Notes under the pieces: generated by a model
Database searches by the model: none
What the model was told of the DNA's origin: nothing
Seen by the model: the letters and a program-made list of their open reading frames with translations, nothing else
Source of the DNA: RGIG3009 sp045578625
GTDB lineage: Bacteria; Bacillota; Clostridia; Oscillospirales; Acutalibacteraceae
DNA length: 64,000 bases
Reading direction: 5' to 3'
Assembly (NCBI GenBank): GCA_045578625.1
Contig: JAZNKN010000011.1
Location: 1 to 64,000, forward strand
Made by a program: the position numbers and the translations under genes
Part shown: in pieces, positions 40,192 through 49,205 of the stretch
Layout of the letters: each line of letters starts with the position of its first letter
Numbering within the stretch: position 1 is the first letter of the stretch

Positions 40192-42018
40192 ATGAAACGC
40201 ATCATCAGTATTGTCTGCACCCTAGCTCTGTGCGTGGCACTTTCGGCCTGCTCCGGAAAAACCGAAACCACCCCGACCGTTCCGACGGTCACCGCGCCGT
40301 CCACGCTCGGCGTCGCCGCCGAGGATCTGTTCACCGACCGTGACAGCGACACTACCTACGACGGCACTGAAGCGATCACCGTCTCCCTCAGCGGCAGCAA
40401 CGCCGTTTCGTCATCATCGTTGGTATCCTCGGAAAACGGCACCGTCACCCTCAAGGGCGCAGGCACGTACATCCTCTCAGGCGAGCTGAACGGACAGATC
40501 GTTGTAGATGCCCCCAAAGAGGATAAGCTGCAGCTCGTTTTCCGCGGCGTTACCGTCACCTGCGAAAGCAGCAGCGCTCTGTATATCCGCCAAGCGGATA
40601 AGGTGTTTATCACACTGGACGGCGAAATGAACAACAGCCTGTCCACCACCGGTGACTTCGTCGCCGTTGACGAAAACAATCTCGACGCCGCTCTTTTCTC
40701 CAAAGAAGATCTGACTATAAACGGCAGCGGCAGCCTGACCGTTTCCTGCACCGCCGACCACGGCATCGTCTCAAAGGACGACCTCGCCTTTACCGGCGGC
40801 ACGATCACCGTCATCGCAGCGGGACACGGCCTCAGTGGTAAGGATTGTGTCAAGGTCAACGGCGGCAGCTTTACTGTCGAAGCCGGCAAGGATGGTATCC
40901 ACGCCGAGAATAACGACGATGCCACGCTGGGCTCTGTCTATCTGGCAAACTGCACCTGGAATATCACCGCCGGCGGAGATGCGATCCACGCCGGGGCCAC
41001 ACTGCAGGTTGACAGCGGCACCTATGCGCTGTCCTCCGGCGGCGGCAGCGCCAACGCCAGCATGAATACCAACGGCGGCTTTAACCCCGGTTGGGGGCAA
41101 TGGGGCAGCGCATACGGTGGTTATTACGAGGACGGCACCGTCGATAACACCTCTGCCAAAGGGCTGAAATCCTCCGGCGACCTCATCATCAACAACGGCA
41201 CCTTTACCGTGGACTCCTCCGACGACGCCCTGCATTCCAATGCCTCGCTGTATATCGTCGCGGGCGAGCTGACCCTCACCTCGGGCGATGATGGCATCCA
41301 CGCCAACACCTCCGTGCTGATCTCAGGCGGAACGCTTACCATTACCAAAAGCTACGAGGGTGTCGAGGCACAGAACATCACCGTGTCCGGTGGCACACTG
41401 AACATCACCGCTTCGGACGATGGCTTTAACGCCGCCGGCGGCAACGATGCCTCTGCCACCAACGGCCGACCGGGGCAAGGTGCATTTGATACCGAGGCCG
41501 AGGCATTTCTGTCCATCACCGGTGGTAAGATCACGTTGGATGCTGCCGGCGACGGCTTGGACTCCAACGGCTACCTCTACGTATCGGGCGGTGAAACGTA
41601 CGTCAACGGCCCGACCAACAGCGGCAATGGCGCACTGGACTACGGTATTGACGCTGTTGCGACCGGCGGCATCGTGATCGCCGTCGGCGCCTCCGGCATG
41701 GCAGAAAACTTCGGCAACAGCTCCACACAAGCCTGCATTCTGTATAATACCGGCCCCTGCAGCGCCGGCACGACCGTCACACTGAAGGATAGCAAAGGCA
41801 ACGCCTTGGCATCCTTCGCCCCCGCCAAAGCCTTTTCCTCGGTGGTCATCACCGCTCCTGGGCTGTCGGAAAACAGCGATTTCACGCTGGATATCGGCGG
41901 CAACGCGTATGCGCTGATGCTGGACGGCTATCAGTACGGCAACAGCATGGGCAATATGGGCGGTCCCGGGGGCGATATGGGTGGCCACCAACCCGGCAGA
42001 CCCGGCGGCCGTTTTTAA
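40192..42018 (+). CDS. Carbohydrate-binding domain (DUF4353-type) surface lipoprotein
   Basis: A 608-residue lipoprotein (lipobox LSAC, Cys20) with a short Thr/Pro linker. The body consists of repeating units of the form SGDLIINNGTFTVDSSDDALHSN, ISGGTLTITKSYEGVEAQ and VSGGTLNITASDDGFNAAGG, expected to fold as a right-handed beta-helix. This is the DUF4353 carbohydrate-binding-domain family, often linked to CotH/VTC/DUF4956 clusters. The C-terminus is Gly/Met-rich (GNMGGPGGDMGGHQPGRPGG). AGAGGGG precedes the ATG. The gene looks intact although the upstream regulator and DUF4956 genes have collapsed. Confidence 0.85.
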   Translation: MKRIISIVCTLALCVALSACSGKTETTPTVPTVTAPSTLGVAAEDLFTDRDSDTTYDGTEAITVSLSGSNAVSSSSLVSSENGTVTLKGAGTYILSGELNGQIVVDAPKEDKLQLVFRGVTVTCESSSALYIRQADKVFITLDGEMNNSLSTTGDFVAVDENNLDAALFSKEDLTINGSGSLTVSCTADHGIVSKDDLAFTGGTITVIAAGHGLSGKDCVKVNGGSFTVEAGKDGIHAENNDDATLGSVYLANCTWNITAGGDAIHAGATLQVDSGTYALSSGGGSANASMNTNGGFNPGWGQWGSAYGGYYEDGTVDNTSAKGLKSSGDLIINNGTFTVDSSDDALHSNASLYIVAGELTLTSGDDGIHANTSVLISGGTLTITKSYEGVEAQNITVSGGTLNITASDDGFNAAGGNDASATNGRPGQGAFDTEAEAFLSITGGKITLDAAGDGLDSNGYLYVSGGETYVNGPTNSGNGALDYGIDAVATGGIVIAVGASGMAENFGNSSTQACILYNTGPCSAGTTVTLKDSKGNALASFAPAKAFSSVVITAPGLSENSDFTLDIGGNAYALMLDGYQYGNSMGNMGGPGGDMGGHQPGRPGGRF

Positions 42019-42064
42019 GATGTGAAATTTCCGGCACCCACGTGTGCCGAAGGAGGTTTATGCT

Positions 42065-42862
42065 ATGTTACTCGCTCGCGAGATCGCGTATCATCAGCAG
42101 GGGCGCGCCCCCTCCGTTCACCACTCCCACACCGACAGTGACTCGCTGGAGGTCATCCAGATCCTCTCCGGCGACGGCAACGCGCTCATTAGCGACCAGA
42201 CCTATCCGTTAGCCCCCAATATTCTGCTGTTTATCGACTCCGCCAACATCCACTCGCTCAACCCGCAAAACGAGGAGACCTATTGCCGCAACAAGCTCAT
42301 CGTGCGGCGCAGTACCATCGAAAAAGGGCTGCAAGCGGTCGGCGCGCAATCGCTGCTCAGCGTATTTGAAGAAGCCGGCGGCACCTGCTTTACACTGTCA
42401 CCGGATCTCGCCGGCCGTATTGACGGTGTGTTCAACGCAATGGCCGAAAAACCGCAGGACAATGCCGTGATATTCAGCTCGTTCATCTATCTGTTGACGA
42501 CGCTGACCCCACAGGACCGTCTGTATGCGCAGGTTGCCGACACCCGCGTTTCCCGTGTGCTGCATTTCCTCCACACGCGCTATGCCGAGCCTATCACCAT
42601 CGATATGCTCGCCGAGGACTCCCACATCAGCAAATATTATCTGTGCCGTCTGTTCCGCAACTGCACCGGTATGAGCATCATTCAGTATCTCAACGAGCAG
42701 CGCATCTCCTCCGCGCGCCGTCTGCTGACACAGACGCGCCGCTCCATTACCTCTATCGCTCAGGATTGCGGCTTTGGCAGTCCATCCCATTTCTGCGCCT
42801 TGTTCCGCGAGCACGAGGGAATGACCCCGCGCGATTTCCGTAATAAACACATCAACCGATAA
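42065..42862 (+). CDS. AraC family transcriptional regulator
   Basis: A 265-residue regulator with an N-terminal cupin-type sensor (HHSHTDSDSLEVIQILSGDGN, LLFIDSANIHSLNP) and a C-terminal pair of helix-turn-helix motifs (IDMLAEDSHISKYYLCRLFR and SITSIAQDCGFGSPSHFCALF, ending EGMTPRDFRNK). The cupin suggests a small sugar or similar effector. The ATG at 42065 follows AAGGAGG. It lies 46 bases after the carbohydrate-binding protein with no terminator between, so it may be co-transcribed and control surface or sugar-related genes. Confidence 0.93.
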   Translation: MLLAREIAYHQQGRAPSVHHSHTDSDSLEVIQILSGDGNALISDQTYPLAPNILLFIDSANIHSLNPQNEETYCRNKLIVRRSTIEKGLQAVGAQSLLSVFEEAGGTCFTLSPDLAGRIDGVFNAMAEKPQDNAVIFSSFIYLLTTLTPQDRLYAQVADTRVSRVLHFLHTRYAEPITIDMLAEDSHISKYYLCRLFRNCTGMSIIQYLNEQRISSARRLLTQTRRSITSIAQDCGFGSPSHFCALFREHEGMTPRDFRNKHINR

Positions 42863-42869
42863 AACAAAA

Positions 42870-42900
42870 CGAAGCCCGAGGGATCCTCCCTCGGGCTTCG
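42870..42900. terminator. Bidirectional terminator after AraC gene
   Basis: Fourteen-base arms (CGAAGCCCGAGGGA/TCCCTCGGGCTTCG) around a TCC centre, between converging genes. Confidence 0.88.
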
Positions 42901-42901
42901 C

Positions 42902-43411
42902 TTATTCCTGCAGTTCAAATTCAGAAAACGTGACCGCCAACGGTATCGACGGCACCGACAGCGACAGCGGCACACCAGTCTTGGCGTCACACACCAATTC
43001 GTAAGCGCCGTTATCCCCGCTGCCGTTAATAAACAGCTTCCCGCTTTCCTGGTGCCGTTCCCCTTCGCCGCGGATCGCAGCATCCAGTACCGCCACGATC
43101 TCCTCGCCCAGCGCACTTTCGGGAATGGTTTGGGGATCAACGGAAAAGCTCATCCCATTCATCTCTAGCTCTACCGACTCGCCGTCCCACAGCGCCGTCA
43201 TTCCGGCCAGTGACTCCGGCGCAGAAAAGGTCAGTTTCAGCGTACCGGCTGTCTGTCGGGTCAGCGTCCCCTTCACATCCATATCCTTGTAGTCAGCCTG
43301 TATCCGACAGGTAAAACCGTTCCCCACCGGATCGGCAGTCTGGGTCGATCGCCGGCAACCCGTTACCAGCAGTATCAGTGCGAATACGATCAGTGCTGCG
43401 CCTCGGCGCAT
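42902..43411 (-). CDS. Hypothetical lipoprotein, 169 aa
   Basis: Signal peptide MRRGAALIVFALILLVTGC with lipobox VTGC (Cys19). The mature protein is beta-rich (DYKDMDVKGTLTRQTAGTLKL, ALWDGESVELEMNGMSF, GAYELVCDAKTGVPLSL), a pattern reminiscent of LolA/LppX-like lipid-binding folds, though I cannot confirm this. It follows nnrD by six bases on the same strand and ends at a terminator shared with the AraC gene. Function unknown. Confidence 0.7.
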   Translation of the reverse strand: MRRGAALIVFALILLVTGCRRSTQTADPVGNGFTCRIQADYKDMDVKGTLTRQTAGTLKLTFSAPESLAGMTALWDGESVELEMNGMSFSVDPQTIPESALGEEIVAVLDAAIRGEGERHQESGKLFINGSGDNGAYELVCDAKTGVPLSLSVPSIPLAVTFSEFELQE

Positions 43412-43417
43412 AGTACG

Positions 43418-44275
43418 TCACTCCTGTTGTTCCAATTGCAGAAACAACCCACTGAGCTCCTCAAGCATATCGGTCGGCAACATCGCGTGCTGTGACAGCC
43501 GCGCTGCCGCGCGATCACCTGCCGCGCCGTGCAGATACACGCCACACCGCGCCGCATCGGCGGGTGGCATTCCCTGCGCCACCAAACCGGCGATCATGCC
43601 GGCAAGCACATCGCCGCTTCCGCCGACCGCCATACCGGGATTACCGGTGGGATTTACCCACACCTCACCCGATGGCGCAGCGATCACGGTATGATGCCCC
43701 TTGAGTACCACTACCGCACCGGTTCGCTGTACCGCCTCTTTTGCCGCGGCAAGGCGATCCGCTTGAACGGTCGCCACCGAACAGCCGAGCAAGCGCGACA
43801 GCTCCATCGGATGCGGTGTCAGTATCAGCGGTGCGTGGATCGTTTCCACTATAGATATATGCCGCGCCGCCGCATTTATGCCATCGGCATCCAAAATTAT
43901 CGGACAGGCCGCTTCGGCGACCAATGCTTCGATCATCGCGGTCGTAGACGGCGACTGTCCCAAGCCGCACCCAACAAGCAACGCATCCGCCTTCTGCAAG
44001 CGTGGCAGCAGCATTTTCACCGCCTGCACACCGCATGCCGCATACGGTACGAAAACCCCCTCCGGTACCTGCACCGCTACGATGGGATAGATCGACTCCG
44101 GCACCGCCGCTGTCAAAAGCCCGACACCGCTGCGCAATGCCGCCTTCGCCGCCAGTGCTGCCGCGCCCGCCATACCGTAGCTGCCGCAGACCGACAGCAC
44201 CGTGCCGTATGTCCCTTTGTGGCTGTCCGCCGAACGCGGTGCAAAGCACCGACGGATCTCCTGCCATTCCATCAT
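43418..44275 (-). CDS. nnrD: ADP-dependent NAD(P)H-hydrate dehydratase
   Basis: This enzyme repairs hydrated NADH/NADPH. The 285-residue protein is a ribokinase-like fold with SHKGTYGTVLSVCGSYGMAG at the N-terminus, ADALLVGCGLGQS, LTPHPMELSRLLG, VVLKGHHTVIAAP and NPTGNPGMAVGGSGDVLAGM, all hallmarks of the YjeF C-terminal domain. The epimerase (YjeF N-terminal) domain that is fused in many bacteria is absent here. Translation starts at one of two adjacent methionines. A six-base gap separates it from the downstream lipoprotein. Confidence 0.95.
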   Translation of the reverse strand: MMEWQEIRRCFAPRSADSHKGTYGTVLSVCGSYGMAGAAALAAKAALRSGVGLLTAAVPESIYPIVAVQVPEGVFVPYAACGVQAVKMLLPRLQKADALLVGCGLGQSPSTTAMIEALVAEAACPIILDADGINAAARHISIVETIHAPLILTPHPMELSRLLGCSVATVQADRLAAAKEAVQRTGAVVVLKGHHTVIAAPSGEVWVNPTGNPGMAVGGSGDVLAGMIAGLVAQGMPPADAARCGVYLHGAAGDRAAARLSQHAMLPTDMLEELSGLFLQLEQQE

Positions 44276-44296
44276 CGAAATACCCTCCCAAAAGCA

Positions 44297-44324
44297 AAGT
44301 GCGAGTGCCGCGGCACTCGCACTT
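44297..44324 (-). terminator. Palindrome terminator between DUF6106-like gene and nnrD
   Basis: A 28-base perfect palindrome (AAGTGCGAGTGCCG and complement) followed in the minus direction by TGCTTTT, just past the stop of the upstream gene. Confidence 0.7.
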
Positions 44325-44327
44325 GGT

Positions 44328-44834
44328 TCATTTTTGCATCTCCGACTGAAGCAAGCGCGGCAATGCCTGGGTAAATGCTTCCATCACACGCTCGTTTGGC
44401 TGAAAGACCACCAAGGTGTATCCGCGTTTCTTGCTGCGGTAGCTGAAGCAATACAGCCCCTCTTCCTTTTCCGAGCAAGCCGCAAACACCAGACGGTCGA
44501 CCTGACGGCCCTGCCACTTCTCCGGCTCATACCGGCCCGCACTTTCCAGCTTTTTGAGCGACACGGAGACTACCCGCTCCCGCTTACGGCGGGCAACGAT
44601 GCGGTCAATATCAATATCCCCATTGGTGATGCAGTATTCGTACTCAATATTCATGCCCGACAGCAGCCACCACATACCATAAATCAACGGTACGACCAGC
44701 ATCAGCGCCAACGCACCCAAAAACATAAACAGCATGACGGTAAGGATGGAGCACAGCGCCATAATGACCACGGCGAGCGCGACCTGCGATTTCGTCTTTT
44801 TACGAAAAATGATCTGTTCCACAAACGTATCCAA
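44328..44834 (-). CDS. DUF6106-like membrane protein, 168 aa
   Basis: An N-terminal amphipathic start MDTFVEQIIFRKKTKSQ is followed by two membrane helices (VALAVVIMALCSILTVMLFMF and ALALMLVVPLIYGMWWLL) and a cytosolic domain beginning NIEYEYCITNGDIDIDRIVA with KRERVVSV and ESAGRYEPEKW. This matches what I recall of the DUF6106 family of Clostridia. The start is taken as the TTG at 44834, preceded by AAAGGTG and giving the family-like N-terminus; an in-frame GTG three codons earlier overlaps the ribosome site. Function unknown. Confidence 0.75.
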   Translation of the reverse strand: MDTFVEQIIFRKKTKSQVALAVVIMALCSILTVMLFMFLGALALMLVVPLIYGMWWLLSGMNIEYEYCITNGDIDIDRIVARRKRERVVSVSLKKLESAGRYEPEKWQGRQVDRLVFAACSEKEEGLYCFSYRSKKRGYTLVVFQPNERVMEAFTQALPRLLQSEMQK

Positions 44835-44886
44835 AGCGGTCACACCTTTCTTTCAGTAGTATACACGACTTACCGCAAAAAAGCAA

Positions 44887-46731
44887 TTATTTTTCCTCGT
44901 CAAAAAACCGCACGATGGCTTCCGCCGCCGGCTTGGTCATTCCCTTCACTGCCGCAAGCTGATCCACGGTTGCCCCGCGCACAGCCGCCACCGAGCCGAA
45001 ATGCCGCAGCAACAGCGCCGCGCGTTTTTCTCCCACGCCGGGAATACCGGTCAGCGTGCTGCCGATGACGCGCCGCCGCTTCTGCCGATGATACCCGATG
45101 GCAAAGCGATGGACCTCCTCCTGGATCGATGCCGCGAGCGTAAACGCCGCGCGCCGCCCCTGAATAGCGATCTCGCCGCCCTCAGCGGTGATCGCACGGG
45201 TGCGGTGATGACCGTCCTTGACCAAGCCGAACACCGGAATGCCGTAGCCAAAGCTGTCTACCAACGGCTTTACCGCGTCCAACTGACCGCGGCCGCCGTC
45301 CAACAAGATCAGATCCGGCAGCTCACCAAATCCCTCGCCGCTCTCGCGGTGCTGCTCGTATTCCTTGAGCCGACGCTCCAGCACCTCGCACAAGCAAGCG
45401 CAGTCATCCTGCCCCTGCACCGTGCGGATCGCAAACCGCCGATACTCCTGCTTGGCAGGCTTGCCGTTGCGGAACACGACCATCGCCCCCACCACGTCGG
45501 CACCGCCGGTGTGCGAAATATCGTAGCTTTCAATGCGGCAAGGCGTTTGAGCAAGCCCCAACAGCTGCCGCAGTTCCTCTAACGCCGTCACGTCGCGACC
45601 GCCAGTCTCCAACTGCCGCGCCACCCGCTCCGCCGCGTTGTCACGGCACATCGCCAGCAGCTGCGCCTGCTGTCCGCGCTGCGGGAACACCAGCTTCACC
45701 GCATACCGCGCGCCCTGCGCGGCGGCACGCTCGGTCAAAAAGCGTTCCAACAGTTCGTGATCCTCCACCGGACCGTCCATCACAATACGCGGCGGGATCG
45801 CGTCACGCATCGTGTAATAGCGGCGCAAAAACTCTGCCTTGGCGGCCGCGGGATCGTCCACGGTGTCCACCAAGAACTCTTCCCGATCGGACAGCGCCCC
45901 ACCGGTAAACCGAAACACCTCAAAGCACGCCGTGTCCCCCGCCTGCGCTAACGCCACAATATCCTGCCGCGGCACACGCGACTGCACGACCTTTTGCTTT
46001 TCTCCCAGCTTATCCAACGCCCGAATGCGGTCACGCAGCCGTGCCGCCGTTTCAAAATCCAACGTCTCAGCCGCGGCGTTCATCCGCTGTGTCAGCAACG
46101 CGCTAAGCTTGGCGCTGCCCTGCGTCAGGTACAGCACTGCCTGCTCCACCCGCTCCGCATACTCCGCCTCCGGCACGCGGCCACTGCACGGTGCGCAGCA
46201 CTGCCCAATATGATGGTTTAGGCACGGTCGCTCACCGCTTTTTCCGTATTTCAACTGCTTTTTGCAGGTGGATAACTGAAACAGCCGATTGACCTCGTCC
46301 ACCGCCTGCCGCAGCACGAAGGAACTCATATATGGCCCGATGTACCGCGCGCCATCCTCCGCCCGCTGCTTGACCTCGGTGATCCGCGAATACGGCGGCG
46401 GAGAGACCCGGATGTAGCAATAACCCTTGTCGTCCTTCAGCAGAATGTTGTACTTCGGCGCATACTGCTTGATGAGCGAGCATTCCAGCACCAGCGCCTC
46501 AAACTCGCTGCCGGCAACGATGTACTCAAAATGATCCACACGGCTGACCATTTGCCGCACCTTTTCGGTATGGTTGGTATCGGAGCCGAAATACTGGCTG
46601 ACACGGTTGCGGAGCGCCTTGGCCTTACCGATGTAGATGATGGTATCACGGCTGTCCTTCATAATATACACGCCGGGCTGCAGCGGCAGCGCCATCGCTT
46701 GCCGACGCAATTCCTTGATCGTATCCGTCAT
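44887..46731 (-). CDS. uvrC: Excinuclease ABC subunit C
   Basis: UvrC makes both incisions in nucleotide excision repair. The 614-residue protein has the N-terminal GIY-YIG nuclease (GVYIMKDSRDTIIYIGKAKALRNRVSQ split over the motif), a Cys-rich stretch (CLNHHIGQCCAPCSGRV), the UVR interaction segment (ETLDFETAARLRDRIRAL), the RNase H-like endonuclease domain (ESYDISHTGGADVVGAMVVF, LILLDGGRGQLDAV), and C-terminal helix-hairpin-helix motifs (LTGIPGVGEKRAALLLRHFG). The ATG at 46731 follows AAGGGGGTGA. Confidence 0.97.
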   Translation of the reverse strand: MTDTIKELRRQAMALPLQPGVYIMKDSRDTIIYIGKAKALRNRVSQYFGSDTNHTEKVRQMVSRVDHFEYIVAGSEFEALVLECSLIKQYAPKYNILLKDDKGYCYIRVSPPPYSRITEVKQRAEDGARYIGPYMSSFVLRQAVDEVNRLFQLSTCKKQLKYGKSGERPCLNHHIGQCCAPCSGRVPEAEYAERVEQAVLYLTQGSAKLSALLTQRMNAAAETLDFETAARLRDRIRALDKLGEKQKVVQSRVPRQDIVALAQAGDTACFEVFRFTGGALSDREEFLVDTVDDPAAAKAEFLRRYYTMRDAIPPRIVMDGPVEDHELLERFLTERAAAQGARYAVKLVFPQRGQQAQLLAMCRDNAAERVARQLETGGRDVTALEELRQLLGLAQTPCRIESYDISHTGGADVVGAMVVFRNGKPAKQEYRRFAIRTVQGQDDCACLCEVLERRLKEYEQHRESGEGFGELPDLILLDGGRGQLDAVKPLVDSFGYGIPVFGLVKDGHHRTRAITAEGGEIAIQGRRAAFTLAASIQEEVHRFAIGYHRQKRRRVIGSTLTGIPGVGEKRAALLLRHFGSVAAVRGATVDQLAAVKGMTKPAAEAIVRFFDEEK

Positions 46732-46757
46732 TCGTGTCACCCCCTTAAAAGCACAAA

Positions 46758-46786
46758 AAGCGCAGCCGCATGACGCAACTGCGCTT
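46758..46786 (-). terminator. Terminator of HPr gene
   Basis: Arms AAGCGCAG/CTGCGCTT with a 13-base loop; followed in the minus direction by TTTTGTGCTTTT. It lies between HPr and uvrC. Confidence 0.65.
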
Positions 46787-46834
46787 CGGACGCTTCACCA
46801 CGCAGTGAAACCCCCGTTCAAAACAACCCGTAAC

Positions 46835-47098
46835 TTATTCGGCAAAACCCGACTCGACAAGCGCCACCAGTGCGTCGACCGCGGCTTTCTCGTCGTTGCC
46901 ATCTGCGGTGATGCGGATGTTCGTACCGCCGACAATACCCAGAGACAAAACGCCCAGCAAGCTCTTCGCGTTGACACGGCGCTCCTCTTTTTCCACCCAG
47001 ATGGCAGACTTAAACTCGTTAGCCTTCTGAATGAAGAACGTGGCGGGGCGGGCATGCAGACCTACCTGATTCTGCACCAGTACCTCTTTAACATACAT
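46835..47098 (-). CDS. ptsH: HPr family phosphocarrier protein
   Basis: An 87-residue HPr. The phospho-acceptor His15 lies in VGLHARPATFF and the regulatory Ser46 in NAKSLLGVLSLGI, so both PTS phosphotransfer and HPr kinase/CcpA-type regulation are possible. The C-terminus is normal. It is monocistronic, with a good promoter and terminator. No enzyme I gene is adjacent. Because both residues are present it is better called HPr than the His-less Crh. Confidence 0.93.
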   Translation of the reverse strand: MYVKEVLVQNQVGLHARPATFFIQKANEFKSAIWVEKEERRVNAKSLLGVLSLGIVGGTNIRITADGNDEKAAVDALVALVESGFAE

Positions 47099-47170
47099 AC
47101 GAAATACTCCCTCTCATCACTTGACATGACCGAACAAGATCGGTCTGGATTGCCTAACAAGATATTACAT

Positions 47171-47198
47171 ATTATACCACAAACTGCGCTCGGGTCAA
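47171..47198 (-). promoter_or_regulatory. Promoter of HPr gene
   Basis: On the minus strand: TTGACC, 16-bp spacer, perfect TATAAT. Confidence 0.7.
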
Positions 47199-47209
47199 AC
47201 AAAATCGAG

Positions 47210-47240
47210 AACAAAAATGCACCCATGTTGCATTTTTGTT
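47210..47240 (-). terminator. Terminator of the ylxM-trmD block
   Basis: Twelve-base arms AACAAAAATGCA/TGCATTTTTGTT with a 7-base loop, about 75 bases past trmD in the minus direction. Confidence 0.65.
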
Positions 47241-47313
47241 TGCCTGCCCTATTTTGAGAAAAAAGCTCGTCCCCAATTTGTTCAATTTGACGATAACAGT
47301 GGATAACTTTTAG

Positions 47314-48069
47314 CTATAATGGCGAGTCTTCCCCGGCGAGCAATTGCTTTTGCTCTTCCAAAAACGCCACCTCACGCGGGGTCAATTCCGCGTGCTCCAG
47401 CATATCCGGACGGTGTCTCAGCGTACGCAGCAGCGATTGCTCGCGCCGCCACGCAGCGATGTTGGCGTGATGTCCGGTGAGCAGCACCTCCGGCACCTCG
47501 CGCCCTTCCCAGACCGCCGGACGCGTATACTGCGGATACTCCAGCAGCGAGGAAAAGTGGCTCTCCTCGGTAAAACACTGCTCGTCCGACAGCACACCGG
47601 GGATCATCCGCGCCACGCAATCAGTCAGCACAAGTGCCGGCAGCTCACCGCCGGTCAGCACGTAGTCGCCAATGGAGATCTGCTCGTCCACCAACGCATC
47701 CAGCACCCGCTCGTCCACACCCTCGTAATGCCCGCACAGCAAGCACAGATCCGGCAGCTGCGCCAATTCACGCGCCCGCTGCTGGGTCAGGGTCTTGCCC
47801 TGCGGAGACAGATAGATCAGGTGCGGACGGTGACCCAGATCCTCGCACACCGCGCGGAAGCAATCCGCGATCGGTTGAGCGAACATCACCATGCCCATAC
47901 CGCCGCCGTAAGGATAGTCATCCACCTGCTTCTGGCGATTTTCCGTATAATCGCGGATCTGGTGAAACCGCAGATCCAAAATCCCCCGCTGCCGTGCGCG
48001 ACCGATGATGCTTTCCGCCATCATACGGTCACACGCATCGGGAAACAGCGTTAACAGATCAATTCTCAT
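47314..48069 (-). CDS. trmD: tRNA (guanine-N1-)-methyltransferase
   Basis: TrmD methylates G37 of tRNAs to prevent frameshifting. The 251-residue SPOUT enzyme begins MRIDLLTLFPDACD, and has DDYPYGGGMGMVMFAQPI, YLSPQGKTLTQQRA, LCGHYEGVDERVLD and the trefoil-knot segment EQISIGDYVLTGGELPALVL with a normal C-terminal domain. Its start overlaps the rimM stop by 11 bases. It is the last gene of the ribosome/SRP block. Confidence 0.98.
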   Translation of the reverse strand: MRIDLLTLFPDACDRMMAESIIGRARQRGILDLRFHQIRDYTENRQKQVDDYPYGGGMGMVMFAQPIADCFRAVCEDLGHRPHLIYLSPQGKTLTQQRARELAQLPDLCLLCGHYEGVDERVLDALVDEQISIGDYVLTGGELPALVLTDCVARMIPGVLSDEQCFTEESHFSSLLEYPQYTRPAVWEGREVPEVLLTGHHANIAAWRREQSLLRTLRHRPDMLEHAELTPREVAFLEEQKQLLAGEDSPL

Positions 48070-48574
48070 CGTCTAACAATCCCAACATTGGAAAAATTCG
48101 GATCACGCCGCCGTCCACGTCGATCTTGCGAATGACCCACGGGATCGCGGGGATCAACACCTCGCTGCCGGACGGCGTGCGCATGTGATACACGTCGTTG
48201 GCGCCGGTATGGCTGACGTCGGTGCATTCACCGTAGACCGCACCGGTATCGTCATCCACCACCGAAAGACCGATCAGATCGCAAATGAAATACCGCCCCT
48301 TCTCCAGCTTGAGATCACTACGGTCAAGATACAGCATCTGCCCACGCAATGCGGCGGCAGCCTCCACCGTGTCGATCCCCTCCAGCTTGATCAAAGCGAT
48401 ATTCTTATGAGCGCGGGCGTGAACGCGTACCGCGCGGCGACCCTCGTCAAAATACAGCTTACGCAGACCGGCCAACACCTCAGGTGTATCGCATTCGGGG
48501 CGCACCCGAACCTCGCCGCGTACCCCGTGGGTACCGACGATCTCACCGGCTTCCAGATAGCGTTTCTTCGGCAT
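48059..48574 (-). CDS. rimM: Ribosome maturation factor RimM
   Basis: RimM assists 16S/30S assembly by binding S19. The 171-residue protein opens YLEAGEIVGTHGVRGEVRV, the conserved RimM N-terminal barrel, and ends with a PRC-type barrel (YFICDLIGLSVVDDDTGAVY, EVLIPAIPWVIRKIDVDGG). It is the gene before trmD in the classic order and overlaps it. Confidence 0.96.
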   Translation of the reverse strand: MPKKRYLEAGEIVGTHGVRGEVRVRPECDTPEVLAGLRKLYFDEGRRAVRVHARAHKNIALIKLEGIDTVEAAAALRGQMLYLDRSDLKLEKGRYFICDLIGLSVVDDDTGAVYGECTDVSHTGANDVYHMRTPSGSEVLIPAIPWVIRKIDVDGGVIRIFPMLGLLDDEN

Positions 48575-48596
48575 GAAATCCCCTCCGTTCGAAAAG

Positions 48597-48622
48597 ACCT
48601 CTCACAGGGACCTGTGAGAGGT
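48597..48622 (-). terminator. Hairpin between khpA and rimM
   Basis: Twelve-base arms ACCTCTCACAGG/CCTGTGAGAGGT with a minimal loop; only CTTTT follows in the minus direction. It may reduce readthrough from rpsP-khpA into rimM-trmD or protect the mRNA end. Confidence 0.45.
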
Positions 48623-48629
48623 GATTCGA

Positions 48630-48866
48630 TCAATCGTCGATCTCAACCGAGACCTTGGCATCCTGACGGGACGCAGCGGCACGCATCACGGTACGCATCG
48701 CCTTGGCAATGCGACCTTGCTTACCGATCACGCGACCCATATCATCGGCGGCCACACGCAGATGAAACACGATGGTACCATCCGCCTGCGGCTCATCCTG
48801 CGTGACCGTCACCGCCGCGGGGTCTTCGACCAAGCCGCGGGCGATCGTCAACAGCAATTCTTCCAT
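48630..48866 (-). CDS. khpA: KH-domain RNA-binding protein
   Basis: A 78-residue single KH domain with the GXXG loop in RVIGKQGRIAKAMRTVM. KhpA partners with KhpB/Jag and influences cell size and small RNA biology in Gram-positives. It sits between rpsP and rimM as in most Firmicutes. No odd features; AGG-type ribosome site upstream. Confidence 0.93.
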   Translation of the reverse strand: MEELLLTIARGLVEDPAAVTVTQDEPQADGTIVFHLRVAADDMGRVIGKQGRIAKAMRTVMRAAASRQDAKVSVEIDD

Positions 48867-48895
48867 ATTTGCCCTACCTTTCGCCGAAAAGCCGA

Positions 48896-49135
48896 TTACA
48901 CGCCGGCTTTCTTCAGCAGATCCTTGACGGTATCGGTGGGCTGAGCGCCGTTAGCGATCCACTTCTTCGCCTTCTCGACGTCCACCTTCACCACGGCCGG
49001 CTCTTCCAGCGGGTTGTAATAGCCCAGCTCCTCGATGAAGCGGCCGTCACGGGGATAGCGGGAATCTGCCACCACGATACGATAGAACGGAGCCTTCTTC
49101 GCGCCCATGCGGCGCAGTCTGATCTTTACTGCCAT
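48896..49135 (-). CDS. rpsP: 30S ribosomal protein S16
   Basis: A 79-residue S16 with the diagnostic MAVKIRLRRMGAKKAPFYRI and VVADSRYPRDGRFIEELGYYNPL. S16 is a 30S assembly protein. It lies between ffh and khpA. Length is normal. Confidence 0.98.
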   Translation of the reverse strand: MAVKIRLRRMGAKKAPFYRIVVADSRYPRDGRFIEELGYYNPLEEPAVVKVDVEKAKKWIANGAQPTDTVKDLLKKAGV

Positions 49136-49205
49136 TGTTGGTTACCTCCAAAAACTCTTTATTCTTCAAACCCGACCGCACCCGCGGCCATGAATTGAAT
49201 ACCAA

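Noticed and set aside
47241..47313. tRNA or small gene between the trmD terminator and trmD
   Set aside because: No cloverleaf, no ribosome site and no open frame of note were found.
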